A model generated the notes under the pieces. It did no database searches, had not been told where the DNA came from, and worked only from the letters and a program-made list of their open reading frames with translations. The position numbers and the translations under genes are program-made. Source: JBDHZU01 sp039812085 (GTDB lineage Bacteria; Actinomycetota; Actinomycetes; S36-B12; UBA10799). Taken from it: a stretch of DNA of 40,143 bases. Below are positions 7,590 through 15,921 of this stretch, one piece after another; position 1 is the first letter of the stretch; the number at the start of each line of letters is the position of its first letter. The DNA lies in NCBI GenBank assembly GCA_039812085.1, contig JBDHZU010000005.1:1-40143 (forward strand), in the 5' to 3' direction.

Positions 7590-9002
7590 ATGCGCGCTCA
7601 TCCGGCTGGACCCCGCCACGGTGACGAACACGATCACGTGACCCATCGACCGGTATCTGTCGCTGAATCTTTGCGTACGGATAACGGCGTGTGGTCGGCG
7701 AATGTGACTCGTGATGAGGTCAGCGGCGCATTGACGATTGCCGATCACGATGTTCGTGAACTCACCGAACAGTTCGGCACGCCCTTGCTGGTGATGGATC
7801 TTGATGACCTTCGAGAACGTGTGCAGGACTATCAGGCAGCGTTCGACGATCCCGAGTTGCCGACCGATATCTACTACGCAGGCAAGGCATTCCTGTCTGT
7901 GCAGTTCGCCCGATGGCTGGCTGATGAGGGACTAAGAATCGACGTCTGCACCGGTGGCGAATTGGCCTGCGCCCTGCGTGCCGATGTGCCAGGCGCGGAC
8001 TTACTCTTTCATGGCAATAACAAGTCGCCGGTAGAGATCGCCGAAGCAATCGATGCTGGTGTCGGACGAATCGTCCTGGACTCCTTCGAAGACATTGCCC
8101 GGGTGGCCTTCGCTGCTGAGCAAGCTGGCGTTGTCGCTCCCGTGCTGGTGCGGGTAACGGCGGGGGTGGAGGCTCACACTCACGAGTTCATCGCCACGGC
8201 ACACGAGGATCAGAAGTTTGGTTTCTCGCTAGCGGCCGGAGACGCCCGTGAAGCAGTTGCCCGGGTACTCAATCTGCCGAGTCTGGAATTGCGCGGACTG
8301 CACAGCCACATCGGTTCACAGATCTTCGACGCATCTGGTTTTGAGGTGGCCTGTGCTCGAGTCATCGGGCTAATGGCGCAGTTGCGTGACGAGTTCGGGC
8401 ACGAATTCGCTGAACTGAATCTGGGTGGTGGCTTGGGCATTAAGTACCAGCCATCTGATCAGCCGTTGAGTGTCAGCGAAATCGCCCGCGACCTACGAGA
8501 AATCGTCAAGCGTGAATGCAGTGCCCGCGGCCTGCCGTTACCCCGGTTGGCCTTTGAGCCAGGCCGGGCAATCGTCGGACCAACGACTTGCACGCTGTAC
8601 ACGGTCGGGACCATCAAGCAAGTTGCGACTGGTGATGGTCCCCATCGCACCTACGTGTCTGTCGACGGTGGGATGAGCGACAACATTCGCACCGCTCTCT
8701 ACGACGCCGAATACACGGTGACGCTCGCATCGCGCAGTTCTGACGCTGAACTCATGCGCTGTCGGGTAGTGGGTAAGCACTGCGAGAGTGGCGACATTGT
8801 GGTGACCGATGCGTGGTTGCCGTCTGACCTTGCCGTTGACGATGTTCTGGCTGTGGCCGCAACGGGTGCCTACAACCGTTCCATGGCGTCGAACTACAAC
8901 CTCGTTCCTCGGCCGCCAGTCATTGCTGTGCGTCCAGGCGAGATCGTTCCACTGATTCGCCGCGAGACCACAGACGATCTGTTTGCCTGCGACCTCGGGT
9001 GA
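7590..9002 (+). CDS. lysA: Diaminopimelate decarboxylase
   Basis: A 470-residue PLP enzyme that decarboxylates meso-diaminopimelate to lysine, the last step of the pathway. The PLP lysine is Lys99 in YYAGKAF. HSHIGSQ, the glycine loop LGGGLG and EPGRAIVG mark the fold-type III barrel and the phosphate- and substrate-binding sites. ATG 7590 has an AGAGAGGA ribosome-binding site about 7 nt upstream. The N-terminal RAHPAGPRH is typical of actinobacterial LysA, so the longer in-frame extension inside argS is rejected. It belongs to the argS-lysA-hom-thrC-thrB cluster. Confidence 0.97.
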   Translation: MRAHPAGPRHGDEHDHVTHRPVSVAESLRTDNGVWSANVTRDEVSGALTIADHDVRELTEQFGTPLLVMDLDDLRERVQDYQAAFDDPELPTDIYYAGKAFLSVQFARWLADEGLRIDVCTGGELACALRADVPGADLLFHGNNKSPVEIAEAIDAGVGRIVLDSFEDIARVAFAAEQAGVVAPVLVRVTAGVEAHTHEFIATAHEDQKFGFSLAAGDAREAVARVLNLPSLELRGLHSHIGSQIFDASGFEVACARVIGLMAQLRDEFGHEFAELNLGGGLGIKYQPSDQPLSVSEIARDLREIVKRECSARGLPLPRLAFEPGRAIVGPTTCTLYTVGTIKQVATGDGPHRTYVSVDGGMSDNIRTALYDAEYTVTLASRSSDAELMRCRVVGKHCESGDIVVTDAWLPSDLAVDDVLAVAATGAYNRSMASNYNLVPRPPVIAVRPGEIVPLIRRETTDDLFACDLG

Positions 9003-9051
9003 CTTGAGATCGACCGAGTCTCACGTGATGGATTCATGGGAGACTGTCGGG

Positions 9052-10341
9052 GTGAAGATTGCCCTGCTCGGCGGCGGAACCGTCGGCACCCAGGTCGCCC
9101 GGTTACTGGAAGCCAGTAATGCGGATCTGACCGCACGCGTCGGCGAGCCACTGGAACTGGTTGGCGTCGCTGTCCGCGATCTGACCAAACCCCGACCGGG
9201 GATTGCCGCTGAACTACTTACCGATGATGCGTCGGCCTTGGTTACCCGAGACGACGTAGACATCGTGGTCGAGGTGATGGGCGGTATCGAACCAGCTCGA
9301 ACCCTCATCTTGGATGCGATGAACAACGGGGCCAGCGTGGTCACCGCAAATAAAGCTTTGCTGGCCAGCCATGGTGCCGAACTGAGCGAAGCAGCCGGGC
9401 GGAACGGTGTCGATCTGCTTTATGAAGCATCCGTTGCGGGAGCCATCCCATTGTTGCGTCCGCTACGTGAGTCGCTTTCCGGTGACAAGGTTCAGCGTGT
9501 GCTCGGAATCGTCAACGGAACCACGAACTACATGCTCACCAAGATGGATGAGCAAAGCGCGGACTACGACGATGTGCTGGCTACCGCGCAAGAGTTGGGT
9601 TACGCAGAAGCTGATCCCACTGCGGATGTCGAAGGTCATGACAGCGCAGCCAAGGCAGCGATTCTCGCCACGTTGGCCTTCCACAGCCGAGTCACCTTGG
9701 CTGATGTCTACTGCGAGGGAATCACCAACATCTCTGCCCGAGACATTGCTGCTGCTGCGGACATGGGGTTTGTCGTCAAACTGCTTGCCGTTGCCGAGTT
9801 AGCTGACGACGAGTCTGGTGTCATCGCTCGTGTGCATCCGGCGATGATTCCGCGGTCGCATCCTTTGGCATCTGTTCGCGATGCTTTCAACGCCGTATTC
9901 GTCGAGGCCGAATCAGCGGGCGAAATGATGTTCTACGGTCGCGGCGCTGGCGGTGAACCGACTGCATCAGCCGTCCTCGGTGACGTCGTAACTGCCGCCA
10001 GAGGTCGGTCTCGCGCCTCCGGTTCGTATCGAGAGTCCACCTATGCCGACCTTCCAGCCCGTCCGATCGGCCTGGCTCGAACCCGCTACGCCGTCTCTAT
10101 CCAGGTCGTCGACGAACCAGGTGTGCTTGCGCGGATCGCCGGGATCTTTTCTACTCATGGCGTCTCCATCCAAACGGTTCGACAAGACGCCGCAGACGAC
10201 GATGCCGCCGGTGCCGTATTGATCGTGCGCACCCACGTGGCAACGGAGCAACGTCTATCCGACACGGTCGATGAATTACGCGAGTGTCCGCAGGTGCAGC
10301 AAGTTCTCGGGGTCATGCGTGTCGAAGGAGAGTCACAGTGA
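9052..10341 (+). CDS. hom: Homoserine dehydrogenase
   Basis: A 429-residue NAD(P)-dependent enzyme reducing aspartate semialdehyde to homoserine, the entry to threonine and methionine. It starts with the Rossmann motif LLGGGTVG, continues with the GIVNGTTNYML catalytic and dimer region, and ends in an ACT domain (VSIQVVDEPGVLARIAG), the usual site of threonine feedback inhibition. I chose GTG 9052 because GGGAG lies 9 nt upstream and the Rossmann strand begins there; ATG 9028 is an in-frame alternative. Its stop overlaps the thrC start (GTGA), indicating coupling. Confidence 0.95.
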   Translation: MKIALLGGGTVGTQVARLLEASNADLTARVGEPLELVGVAVRDLTKPRPGIAAELLTDDASALVTRDDVDIVVEVMGGIEPARTLILDAMNNGASVVTANKALLASHGAELSEAAGRNGVDLLYEASVAGAIPLLRPLRESLSGDKVQRVLGIVNGTTNYMLTKMDEQSADYDDVLATAQELGYAEADPTADVEGHDSAAKAAILATLAFHSRVTLADVYCEGITNISARDIAAAADMGFVVKLLAVAELADDESGVIARVHPAMIPRSHPLASVRDAFNAVFVEAESAGEMMFYGRGAGGEPTASAVLGDVVTAARGRSRASGSYRESTYADLPARPIGLARTRYAVSIQVVDEPGVLARIAGIFSTHGVSIQTVRQDAADDDAAGAVLIVRTHVATEQRLSDTVDELRECPQVQQVLGVMRVEGESQ

Positions 10342-11447
10342 GCGTCACTACTCGGACTGCTGCGGAACCGACTTCGGAAGCTTCTTCTGGTGCGCACGTA
10401 TGGCGCGGAATCATCGAGGAATACCGCGATCGGCTGCCCGTACGCGACACCACGCCAGTCATTACTCTGCGAGAAGGCGGTACCCCGCTGGTACAGGCTC
10501 AACATCTCAGCGAGCTCACCGGATGCGACGTGTGGATCAAGGTCGAGGGGGCAAACCCCACCGGCTCGTTCAAGGACCGTGGGATGACGATGGCGATTTC
10601 CTGCGCGGCAGAAGAAGGTGCCCAAGCGGTCATCTGTGCCTCGACGGGGAACACCTCAGCGTCTGCATCGGCGTATGCCGTGCGTGCCGGAATGGTCAGT
10701 GCGGTTCTTGTGCCTGCGGGCAAGATTGCGATGGGCAAGCTGGCACAGGCACTGGTCCACGGTGCACGCCTGCTGCAGGTCAACGGAAACTTCGATGACT
10801 GTTTGATGCTGGCGCGGGACTTGGCCGACCAGTACCCGGTGGCTTTGGTTAACAGCGTGAACCCAGTTCGAATCGAAGGCCAGAAGACAGCGTCATTCGA
10901 GATCGTTGATCAGCTTGGCAAGGCACCAGACATTCACTGTCTGCCCGTTGGCAATGCTGGCAACATCACCGCCTACTGGAAGGGCTACGGCGAGTACGCC
11001 GATGAAGGCCGTAGTCAACGCCCTCGGATGTGGGGCTTCCAGGCCGCCGGAGCAGCGCCAATCGTTAACGGTGCCCCGGTGAAGAATCCGAGCACGATTG
11101 CCACCGCCATCCGGATTGGTAATCCCGCCTCCTGGGACCAAGCTGTCGCTGCTCGAGACGATTCCGGCGGAATGATCGAGGCCGTCACCGATCGCGAAAT
11201 TTTGGCTGCCTACCGTTTGTTAGCTCGCTCCGAGGGAGTCTTCGTCGAGCCTGCCAGCGCAGCCAGCGTGGCGGGACTTCTGCAGTGCCATGGAAAGGGT
11301 CTGCTTGATCCCGGTCAGCAGATCGTGTGCACAGTGACCGGAAATGGCTTGAAGGATCCAAACTGGGCGATCTCGGGTGCGCCGACACCGACCGGAATTG
11401 AGCCTGATGCCCATGCTGCTGCTCGGGAACTGGGACTGGTCGAATGA
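10338..11447 (+). CDS. thrC: Threonine synthase
   Basis: A 369-residue PLP enzyme converting O-phosphohomoserine to threonine. The PLP lysine is Lys79 in PTGSFKDRGM, with ASTGNTSASASAYA for phosphate binding, GNAGNITAYWKGY, and the C-terminal VTGNGLKDP. The GTG start overlaps the hom stop, and GAAGGAGAG lies a few nt upstream as a strong ribosome-binding site. The stop overlaps the thrB start (ATGA). This is the short actinobacterial/Bacillus type, without the long N-terminal domain of the E. coli enzyme. Confidence 0.96.
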   Translation: MSVTTRTAAEPTSEASSGAHVWRGIIEEYRDRLPVRDTTPVITLREGGTPLVQAQHLSELTGCDVWIKVEGANPTGSFKDRGMTMAISCAAEEGAQAVICASTGNTSASASAYAVRAGMVSAVLVPAGKIAMGKLAQALVHGARLLQVNGNFDDCLMLARDLADQYPVALVNSVNPVRIEGQKTASFEIVDQLGKAPDIHCLPVGNAGNITAYWKGYGEYADEGRSQRPRMWGFQAAGAAPIVNGAPVKNPSTIATAIRIGNPASWDQAVAARDDSGGMIEAVTDREILAAYRLLARSEGVFVEPASAASVAGLLQCHGKGLLDPGQQIVCTVTGNGLKDPNWAISGAPTPTGIEPDAHAAARELGLVE

Positions 11448-12400
11448 CTCTGCCCGTTGGGCGCAGCGCTTCGGTGCAGGTATCGGCCACTAGTGCAAAC
11501 CTCGGCCCTGGTTACGACTGCGCGGGGCTATGCCTGAGCTTGTACGACGACCTCACAGCCACCGTGATTGATCACGGGTTGGAGATCGAGGTTGACGGCC
11601 ACGGTGCGGATGATGTTCCGAAAGACGATTCCCACCTCGTCGTGCGCAGCATCCGTCACGCATTTGCCCACGTCGGCCGAACCATGCCAGGCATCCGACT
11701 GGAGTGCGTGAATCGAATCCCGCACGGTCGTGGCCTGGGATCGTCATCGGCTGCCATCGTCGCGGGTCTGCTGCTGGCTGCCGGATTGTTGGATGACGAG
11801 GCTGGCGATCTTGTCGATCAGCGAGTGTTGGTCGAGTTGGCCTGTGATCTGGAAGGGCATCCAGACAACGTTGCCCCGGCAATCTTGGGCGGATTCACGT
11901 TGGCCTGGATGACGGAGCAAGGGGTGGGTCGGGCCGTCCGACTGACTGCGCACCAAGCGATTGCGCCGGTGGTCGCAATCCCAGAAACCAAGTTGGAAAC
12001 ACAGCGTGCACGCGAACTACTGCCGGACACGGTTGATCATGCGGAAGCTGCCTTTAATGCTGGGCGTAGTGCGTTGCTGCCGGTCGCATTCACCGGCATC
12101 GATGGGCAATCACCAAGCCGAGAACTATTGCTGGCAGCTACCCATGACCTGCTACATCAAGACGCTCGACAACCGGCTTATCCGCATTCCCACTCACTAG
12201 TGATGCAACTGCGTGACCGGGGCATCCCCGCCATGATTTCCGGGGCAGGACCGACCGTCATTGCGTTGGGTGTGGAAGGTAGTGATCTGTCGGCTAGTGC
12301 TGTCGAAGCGGCGATGGTCGATGTGTTGGGAGCCGAGGCGCAAGACTGGCAAGTGAGCACTCTGGTCGTTGACCCGCAAGGCGCAAAGATCATCAGCTAG
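11444..12400 (+). CDS. thrB: Homoserine kinase
   Basis: A 318-residue GHMP-family kinase phosphorylating homoserine with ATP, the step before threonine synthase. The ATP loop is PHGRGLGSSSAA, the N-terminal SATSANLGPGYDCAG motif is characteristic, and ISGAGPTVIAL is the third GHMP motif. ATG 11444 overlaps the thrC stop, so hom-thrC-thrB is translationally coupled. It is the last gene of the amino-acid cluster; a 237-nt gap and the rho leader follow. Confidence 0.97.
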   Translation: MTLPVGRSASVQVSATSANLGPGYDCAGLCLSLYDDLTATVIDHGLEIEVDGHGADDVPKDDSHLVVRSIRHAFAHVGRTMPGIRLECVNRIPHGRGLGSSSAAIVAGLLLAAGLLDDEAGDLVDQRVLVELACDLEGHPDNVAPAILGGFTLAWMTEQGVGRAVRLTAHQAIAPVVAIPETKLETQRARELLPDTVDHAEAAFNAGRSALLPVAFTGIDGQSPSRELLLAATHDLLHQDARQPAYPHSHSLVMQLRDRGIPAMISGAGPTVIALGVEGSDLSASAVEAAMVDVLGAEAQDWQVSTLVVDPQGAKIIS

Positions 12401-12589
12401 CCGTTTGGTGGGACGCCAACTGGTCGAATTGTTGTGCAAATAGCTCCCACCGGGGTCTGCAGTGGTACGGTGGTCATATCAGCCAGCAGGGGTCCCCACC
12501 CCGCGGCGAGCCTCCTGAACTCACACACTTTGTGTAAACGCCGAATCCGGTGCACAGAAAACTTCTTCTGGTGAGTTCGTACACCTGAA

Positions 12590-12609
12590 GCCGCTGTCTG
12601 ACCAGCGGC
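12590..12609 (+). promoter_or_regulatory. Hairpin in the long rho leader
   Basis: GCCGCTG-TCTGAC-CAGCGGC is a perfect 7-bp stem with a 6-nt loop. It ends 8 nt before the GAGAAAGGA ribosome-binding site of rho (12618-12626). The thrB-rho gap is 237 nt, long for this compact cluster. Rho genes in several bacteria have long autoregulated leaders; the role of this stem is inference. A TACGGT hexamer (12466-12471) is a possible -10 but lacks a spaced -35. Confidence 0.45.
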
Positions 12610-12637
12610 CTACGTCCGAGAAAGGACGCCAACCCAA

Positions 12638-14371
12638 GTGACGGAATCAACGATCACAATTGATTCACCTGCCGAGAAATCGGCTCCCCGCGCCGGCGGA
12701 CTGTCCTCGATGCTGTTGCCTGAGCTGAAGAAGCTTGCTGGCGAACTCGGCATTTCGGGAGCTTCCGGTATGCGTAAGGGCGAACTCGTATCTGCCATCA
12801 AAGAGAAGCAGTCCGGTGGACGACCTGTCGTCTCCAAGTCGGACGAGTCGAAGGCGCAAGAGTCATCCGACTCCTCAGCGAGCAAGAACGACGCATCGTC
12901 CGACAACGCTGATCGCTCGAATGACGGGCAGCAGCGTGGAGAAAACCGCCGCAACAATGGCGGAAATGATCGCAATAACGATCGCAACAATGGCGGTGGC
13001 AACGACCGCAACAACGGTGACCGGAACAACAACGGTGGCGATCGCAACAACGGCGGAAACAACAACCGGAATAACCGGGATGACGATGATGATCGCGGTG
13101 GTAACCGCAACAATCGCCGTCGTCGCCGAGGCCGGGATCGCAACCGTGATGGTCAAGGTGGACGTAACCGCCGCAACGACCTGGAAGATCCGCAGATCAA
13201 TGAGGACGATGTCCTGCTGCCCGTCGCCGGTATCCTGGATGTCCTCGACAACTACGCATTCGTTCGCACCTCGGGTTACCTGCCTGGTCCGAACGACGTC
13301 TATGTCTCGCTATCCATGGTTCGTCGCAACGGACTTCGCAAGGGCGATGCCATCACCGGCCAGGTGAAGCAGCCACGCGAAGGCGAGAGTCGTCAGAAGT
13401 TCAATCCGTTGGTCCGGATCGACACTGTCAATGGCGCAACCGTTGAAGAAGCCAAGACTCGCGTTGAGTTCGGCAAGCTCACTCCGCTGTACCCGCAAGA
13501 GCGTTTGCGTCTGAGCAACGACAGCGAGCCACACAACCTCACTGCCCGAGTTATCGACATCGTGTCGCCTATCGGTAAGGGTCAGCGTGGTCTCATCGTC
13601 TCCCCGCCGAAGGCCGGTAAGACGATGGTGCTGCAGCGCATCGCCAACGCCATCACTGCCAACAACCCGGAATGCCACCTCATGGTGGTTCTGGTTGACG
13701 AACGTCCAGAAGAAGTCACCGACATGCAGCGTTCGGTCAAGGGCGAGGTCATTGCCTCCACCTTCGATCGTCCAGCGGAAGACCACACGATCGTCGCTGA
13801 GCTAGCAATCGAGCGTGCCAAGCGTCTGGTCGAACTGGGCCACGACGTTGTCGTGCTGCTGGACTCCATGACTCGCCTGGGTCGTGCCTACAACCTGGCT
13901 GCACCAGCATCGGGACGCATCCTGTCCGGTGGTGTGGACTCCACTGCGCTGTACCCACCAAAGAAGTTCTTCGGTGCTGCTCGCAACATTGAGAACGGTG
14001 GCTCGCTCACCATTCTGGCTACCGCGCTGGTGGAGACCGGTTCGCGCATGGACGAGGTCATCTTCGAAGAGTTCAAGGGCACTGGCAACATGGAGCTCAA
14101 GCTCGATCGTCGACTGGCGGACAAGCGCATCTTCCCGGCTGTCGATGTGGATGCATCCGGTACTCGTAAGGAAGAACTACTGCTTGCTCCGGACGAACTA
14201 AAGATCACCTGGAACTTGCGTCGAGTGCTGCACGCATTGGATACCCAACAAGGCATCGAATTGCTGCTCTCGAAGCTGCGTGAGACCAAGAACAACTACG
14301 AGTTCCTCATGCAGGTTCAGCAATCGGTTCCGTCCGGCCCCATTGCCGACGGCGAACAGATCGAGCTCTAA
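12638..14371 (+). CDS. rho: Transcription termination factor Rho with Asn-rich N-terminal insertion
   Basis: A 577-residue hexameric RNA helicase that terminates transcription. Residues 20-60 form the Rho_N (SAP-like) domain, followed by a Ser/Asp/Lys stretch. A low-complexity insertion at about 99-183 is built of Asn, Arg, Gly and Asp: 24 of residues 101-160 are Asn. The cold-shock-like primary RNA-binding domain comes next (about 190-265), then the ATPase core with PPKAGKT (Gly327, Lys328, Thr329) and VVLLDSMTRLGRAYN. The GTG start at 12638 follows GAGAAAGGA. High-GC Gram-positive Rho proteins commonly carry an Arg-rich insertion that adds RNA contacts, but Asn at this level is unusual. Confidence 0.98.
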   Translation: MTESTITIDSPAEKSAPRAGGLSSMLLPELKKLAGELGISGASGMRKGELVSAIKEKQSGGRPVVSKSDESKAQESSDSSASKNDASSDNADRSNDGQQRGENRRNNGGNDRNNDRNNGGGNDRNNGDRNNNGGDRNNGGNNNRNNRDDDDDRGGNRNNRRRRRGRDRNRDGQGGRNRRNDLEDPQINEDDVLLPVAGILDVLDNYAFVRTSGYLPGPNDVYVSLSMVRRNGLRKGDAITGQVKQPREGESRQKFNPLVRIDTVNGATVEEAKTRVEFGKLTPLYPQERLRLSNDSEPHNLTARVIDIVSPIGKGQRGLIVSPPKAGKTMVLQRIANAITANNPECHLMVVLVDERPEEVTDMQRSVKGEVIASTFDRPAEDHTIVAELAIERAKRLVELGHDVVVLLDSMTRLGRAYNLAAPASGRILSGGVDSTALYPPKKFFGAARNIENGGSLTILATALVETGSRMDEVIFEEFKGTGNMELKLDRRLADKRIFPAVDVDASGTRKEELLLAPDELKITWNLRRVLHALDTQQGIELLLSKLRETKNNYEFLMQVQQSVPSGPIADGEQIEL

Positions 14372-14494
14372 AGGGCGGCAGACAACAGCGCGGATAAGTA
14401 AAGCGAGCCCGTGCCTGCGTCTCGATCGCCGTTGCGCGCGGGGTTTCGAGATTTGGCATAAGAGGAATATCTACTGTCCCGTCTGTGTTGGGTC

Positions 14495-14524
14495 TTGACC
14501 GACCATGACACAATTGGTTACTCA
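14495..14524 (+). promoter_or_regulatory. Possible rpmE promoter
   Basis: TTGACC (14495-14500) and TACTCA (14519-14524) are separated by 18 nt. A start near 14531 would put the stem-loop at 14536-14561 at the very 5' end of the rpmE leader. The -10 is imperfect, so this is tentative. Confidence 0.35.
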
Positions 14525-14535
14525 GCCCCGGTTCA

Positions 14536-14561
14536 CGCCTCAACCCGCAGCAGCGGGGGCG
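14536..14561 (+). promoter_or_regulatory. Candidate L31 leader stem-loop upstream of rpmE
   Basis: CGCC (14536-14539) pairs with GGCG (14558-14561). The inner CCCGC-AGCA-GCGGG (14544-14557) pairs perfectly, with TCAA bulged on one side. It lies 28 nt before the rpmE start and 16 nt before its AAGGAG. Ribosomal protein leaders for L31 have been proposed in Actinobacteria, and I cannot check this one against that model. Confidence 0.4.
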
Positions 14562-14589
14562 ACCCGGTGCACACATCAAGGAGATCGCA

Positions 14590-14841
14590 ATGAAGCAGGG
14601 CATTCACCCCGAGTACGTGGAAACCACGGTCACATGCACGTGTGGCAATGAGTTCACCACCCGCAGCACCGCCAAGAGCGGCAGCATCCATGCTGACGTC
14701 TGCAGCAACTGCCACCCCTTCTACACGGGCAAGCAGAAGATTCTCGATACCGGCGGTCGCGTCGCGAAGTTCGAGAAGCGCTTCGGCAAGAACCCGGGTG
14801 CCAAGTCCGCCAAGGCGGAGTCCGACGACTCCGCATCCTGA
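14590..14841 (+). CDS. rpmE: 50S ribosomal protein L31 (zinc-binding form)
   Basis: An 83-residue protein of the large ribosomal subunit. It begins MKQGIHPEY, has CTCGNEF near the start and CSNCHPFYTGKQ in the middle, so all four cysteines of the zinc-containing (C+) L31 type are present. The C-terminal tail is rich in Lys, Ala, Ser and Asp, as in other actinobacteria. AAGGAG lies 6 nt before the ATG. The usual neighbours rho and prfA flank it. A zinc-free paralogue elsewhere in the genome is common but cannot be seen here. Confidence 0.97.
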   Translation: MKQGIHPEYVETTVTCTCGNEFTTRSTAKSGSIHADVCSNCHPFYTGKQKILDTGGRVAKFEKRFGKNPGAKSAKAESDDSAS

Positions 14842-14844
14842 GCC

Positions 14845-15921
14845 GTGTTCGAGCGCGTCGAGGAACTAGTTGCCGAGAACGCGGATCTCGAACGGCAACT
14901 GGCCGACCCATCACTACACGCAGACCCTGCGGCCGCTCGCAAGGTTGGTCGTCGTCATGCCCAACTGCGCCCCATCATCGAGGCGTATTCGTCGTGGCGG
15001 ACGCTGGGTGATGACCTCGAAGCAGCACAAGAACTATCTGAGGCTGACCCGGCATTTGCTGAGGAAGCAACCAGTATTGAAGCGCAGCGTGAAGAAGTCG
15101 CCGAGCGGCTCACCACACTGTTAATTCCACGAGATCCGTTGGATGGCTCTGACGTCATCTTGGAAATCAAAGCCGGTGAAGGTGGCGACGAGTCGGCGCT
15201 ATTCGCGGGTGATCTATTGCGCATGTATCTGCGCTACGCCGAACGTCGTGGGTGGAAGACCGAGGTCCTAGAAAGCAACGAGTCCGACCTCGGCGGATTC
15301 AAGGATGTCTCGGTTGCGGTCAAGGCAAAAGGGGTGGCCGAGCCTGGCGACGCACCGTTCGATCGACTGCGTTACGAAGGCGGCGTCCACCGAGTCCAAC
15401 GCGTTCCGGTGACGGAATCGCAAGGGCGAATCCATACCTCGGCTGCTGGTGTTCTGGTCCTGCCAGAAACCGAAGAAGTCGAGATTGAGATCGACCCCAA
15501 CGACTTGCGTATCGACGTCTACCGCTCCAGCGGCCCCGGTGGGCAGAGCGTCAACACCACTGACTCTGCAGTGCGCATTACTCACGTTCCAACCGGTGTG
15601 GTGGTCAGTTGCCAGAACGAGAAGTCGCAACTGCAGAACAAAGAACAAGCAATGCGAATCTTGCGCGCGCGACTGGTCGCCTTGGAGGAAGAACGACGAG
15701 CAGCGGAAGCCTCGGACACCCGCCGGGCGCAGGTGCGAACCGTCGATCGCTCCGAACGAATCCGCACCTACAACTTCCCAGAGAACCGGCTGGCAGATCA
15801 TCGAACCGGGTTTAAGTCCTACAACCTGGACCAGGCGCTTGATGGCGACTTGGACGGTGTCATCCAGTCTTGCGTTGACGCTGACATGGCTGCACGCCTG
15901 GCCGGCGACACAGACGAGTGA
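14845..15921 (+). CDS. prfA: Peptide chain release factor 1
   Basis: A 358-residue class I release factor recognising UAA and UAG stop codons. The peptidyl-hydrolysis motif GGQ is Gly232-Gly233-Gln234 in SSGPGGQSVN. The codon-recognition tripeptide reads PVT in VPVTESQGR where E. coli has PAT; as I recall, mycobacterial RF1 also has PVT. The GTG start lies 3 nt after the rpmE stop, and its own stop overlaps the prmC start (GTGA). The adjacent PrmC methylates the Gln of GGQ. Confidence 0.97.
   Translation: MFERVEELVAENADLERQLADPSLHADPAAARKVGRRHAQLRPIIEAYSSWRTLGDDLEAAQELSEADPAFAEEATSIEAQREEVAERLTTLLIPRDPLDGSDVILEIKAGEGGDESALFAGDLLRMYLRYAERRGWKTEVLESNESDLGGFKDVSVAVKAKGVAEPGDAPFDRLRYEGGVHRVQRVPVTESQGRIHTSAAGVLVLPETEEVEIEIDPNDLRIDVYRSSGPGGQSVNTTDSAVRITHVPTGVVVSCQNEKSQLQNKEQAMRILRARLVALEEERRAAEASDTRRAQVRTVDRSERIRTYNFPENRLADHRTGFKSYNLDQALDGDLDGVIQSCVDADMAARLAGDTDE

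Noticed and set aside
12610..13367. Long open frames on both strands through the rho N-terminal region
   Set aside because: They are shadows of the repetitive Asn/Arg/Gly/Asp codons of rho; their translations are monotonous (Ala/Thr/Val or Arg/Pro/Leu) with no family motif or ribosome-binding site.
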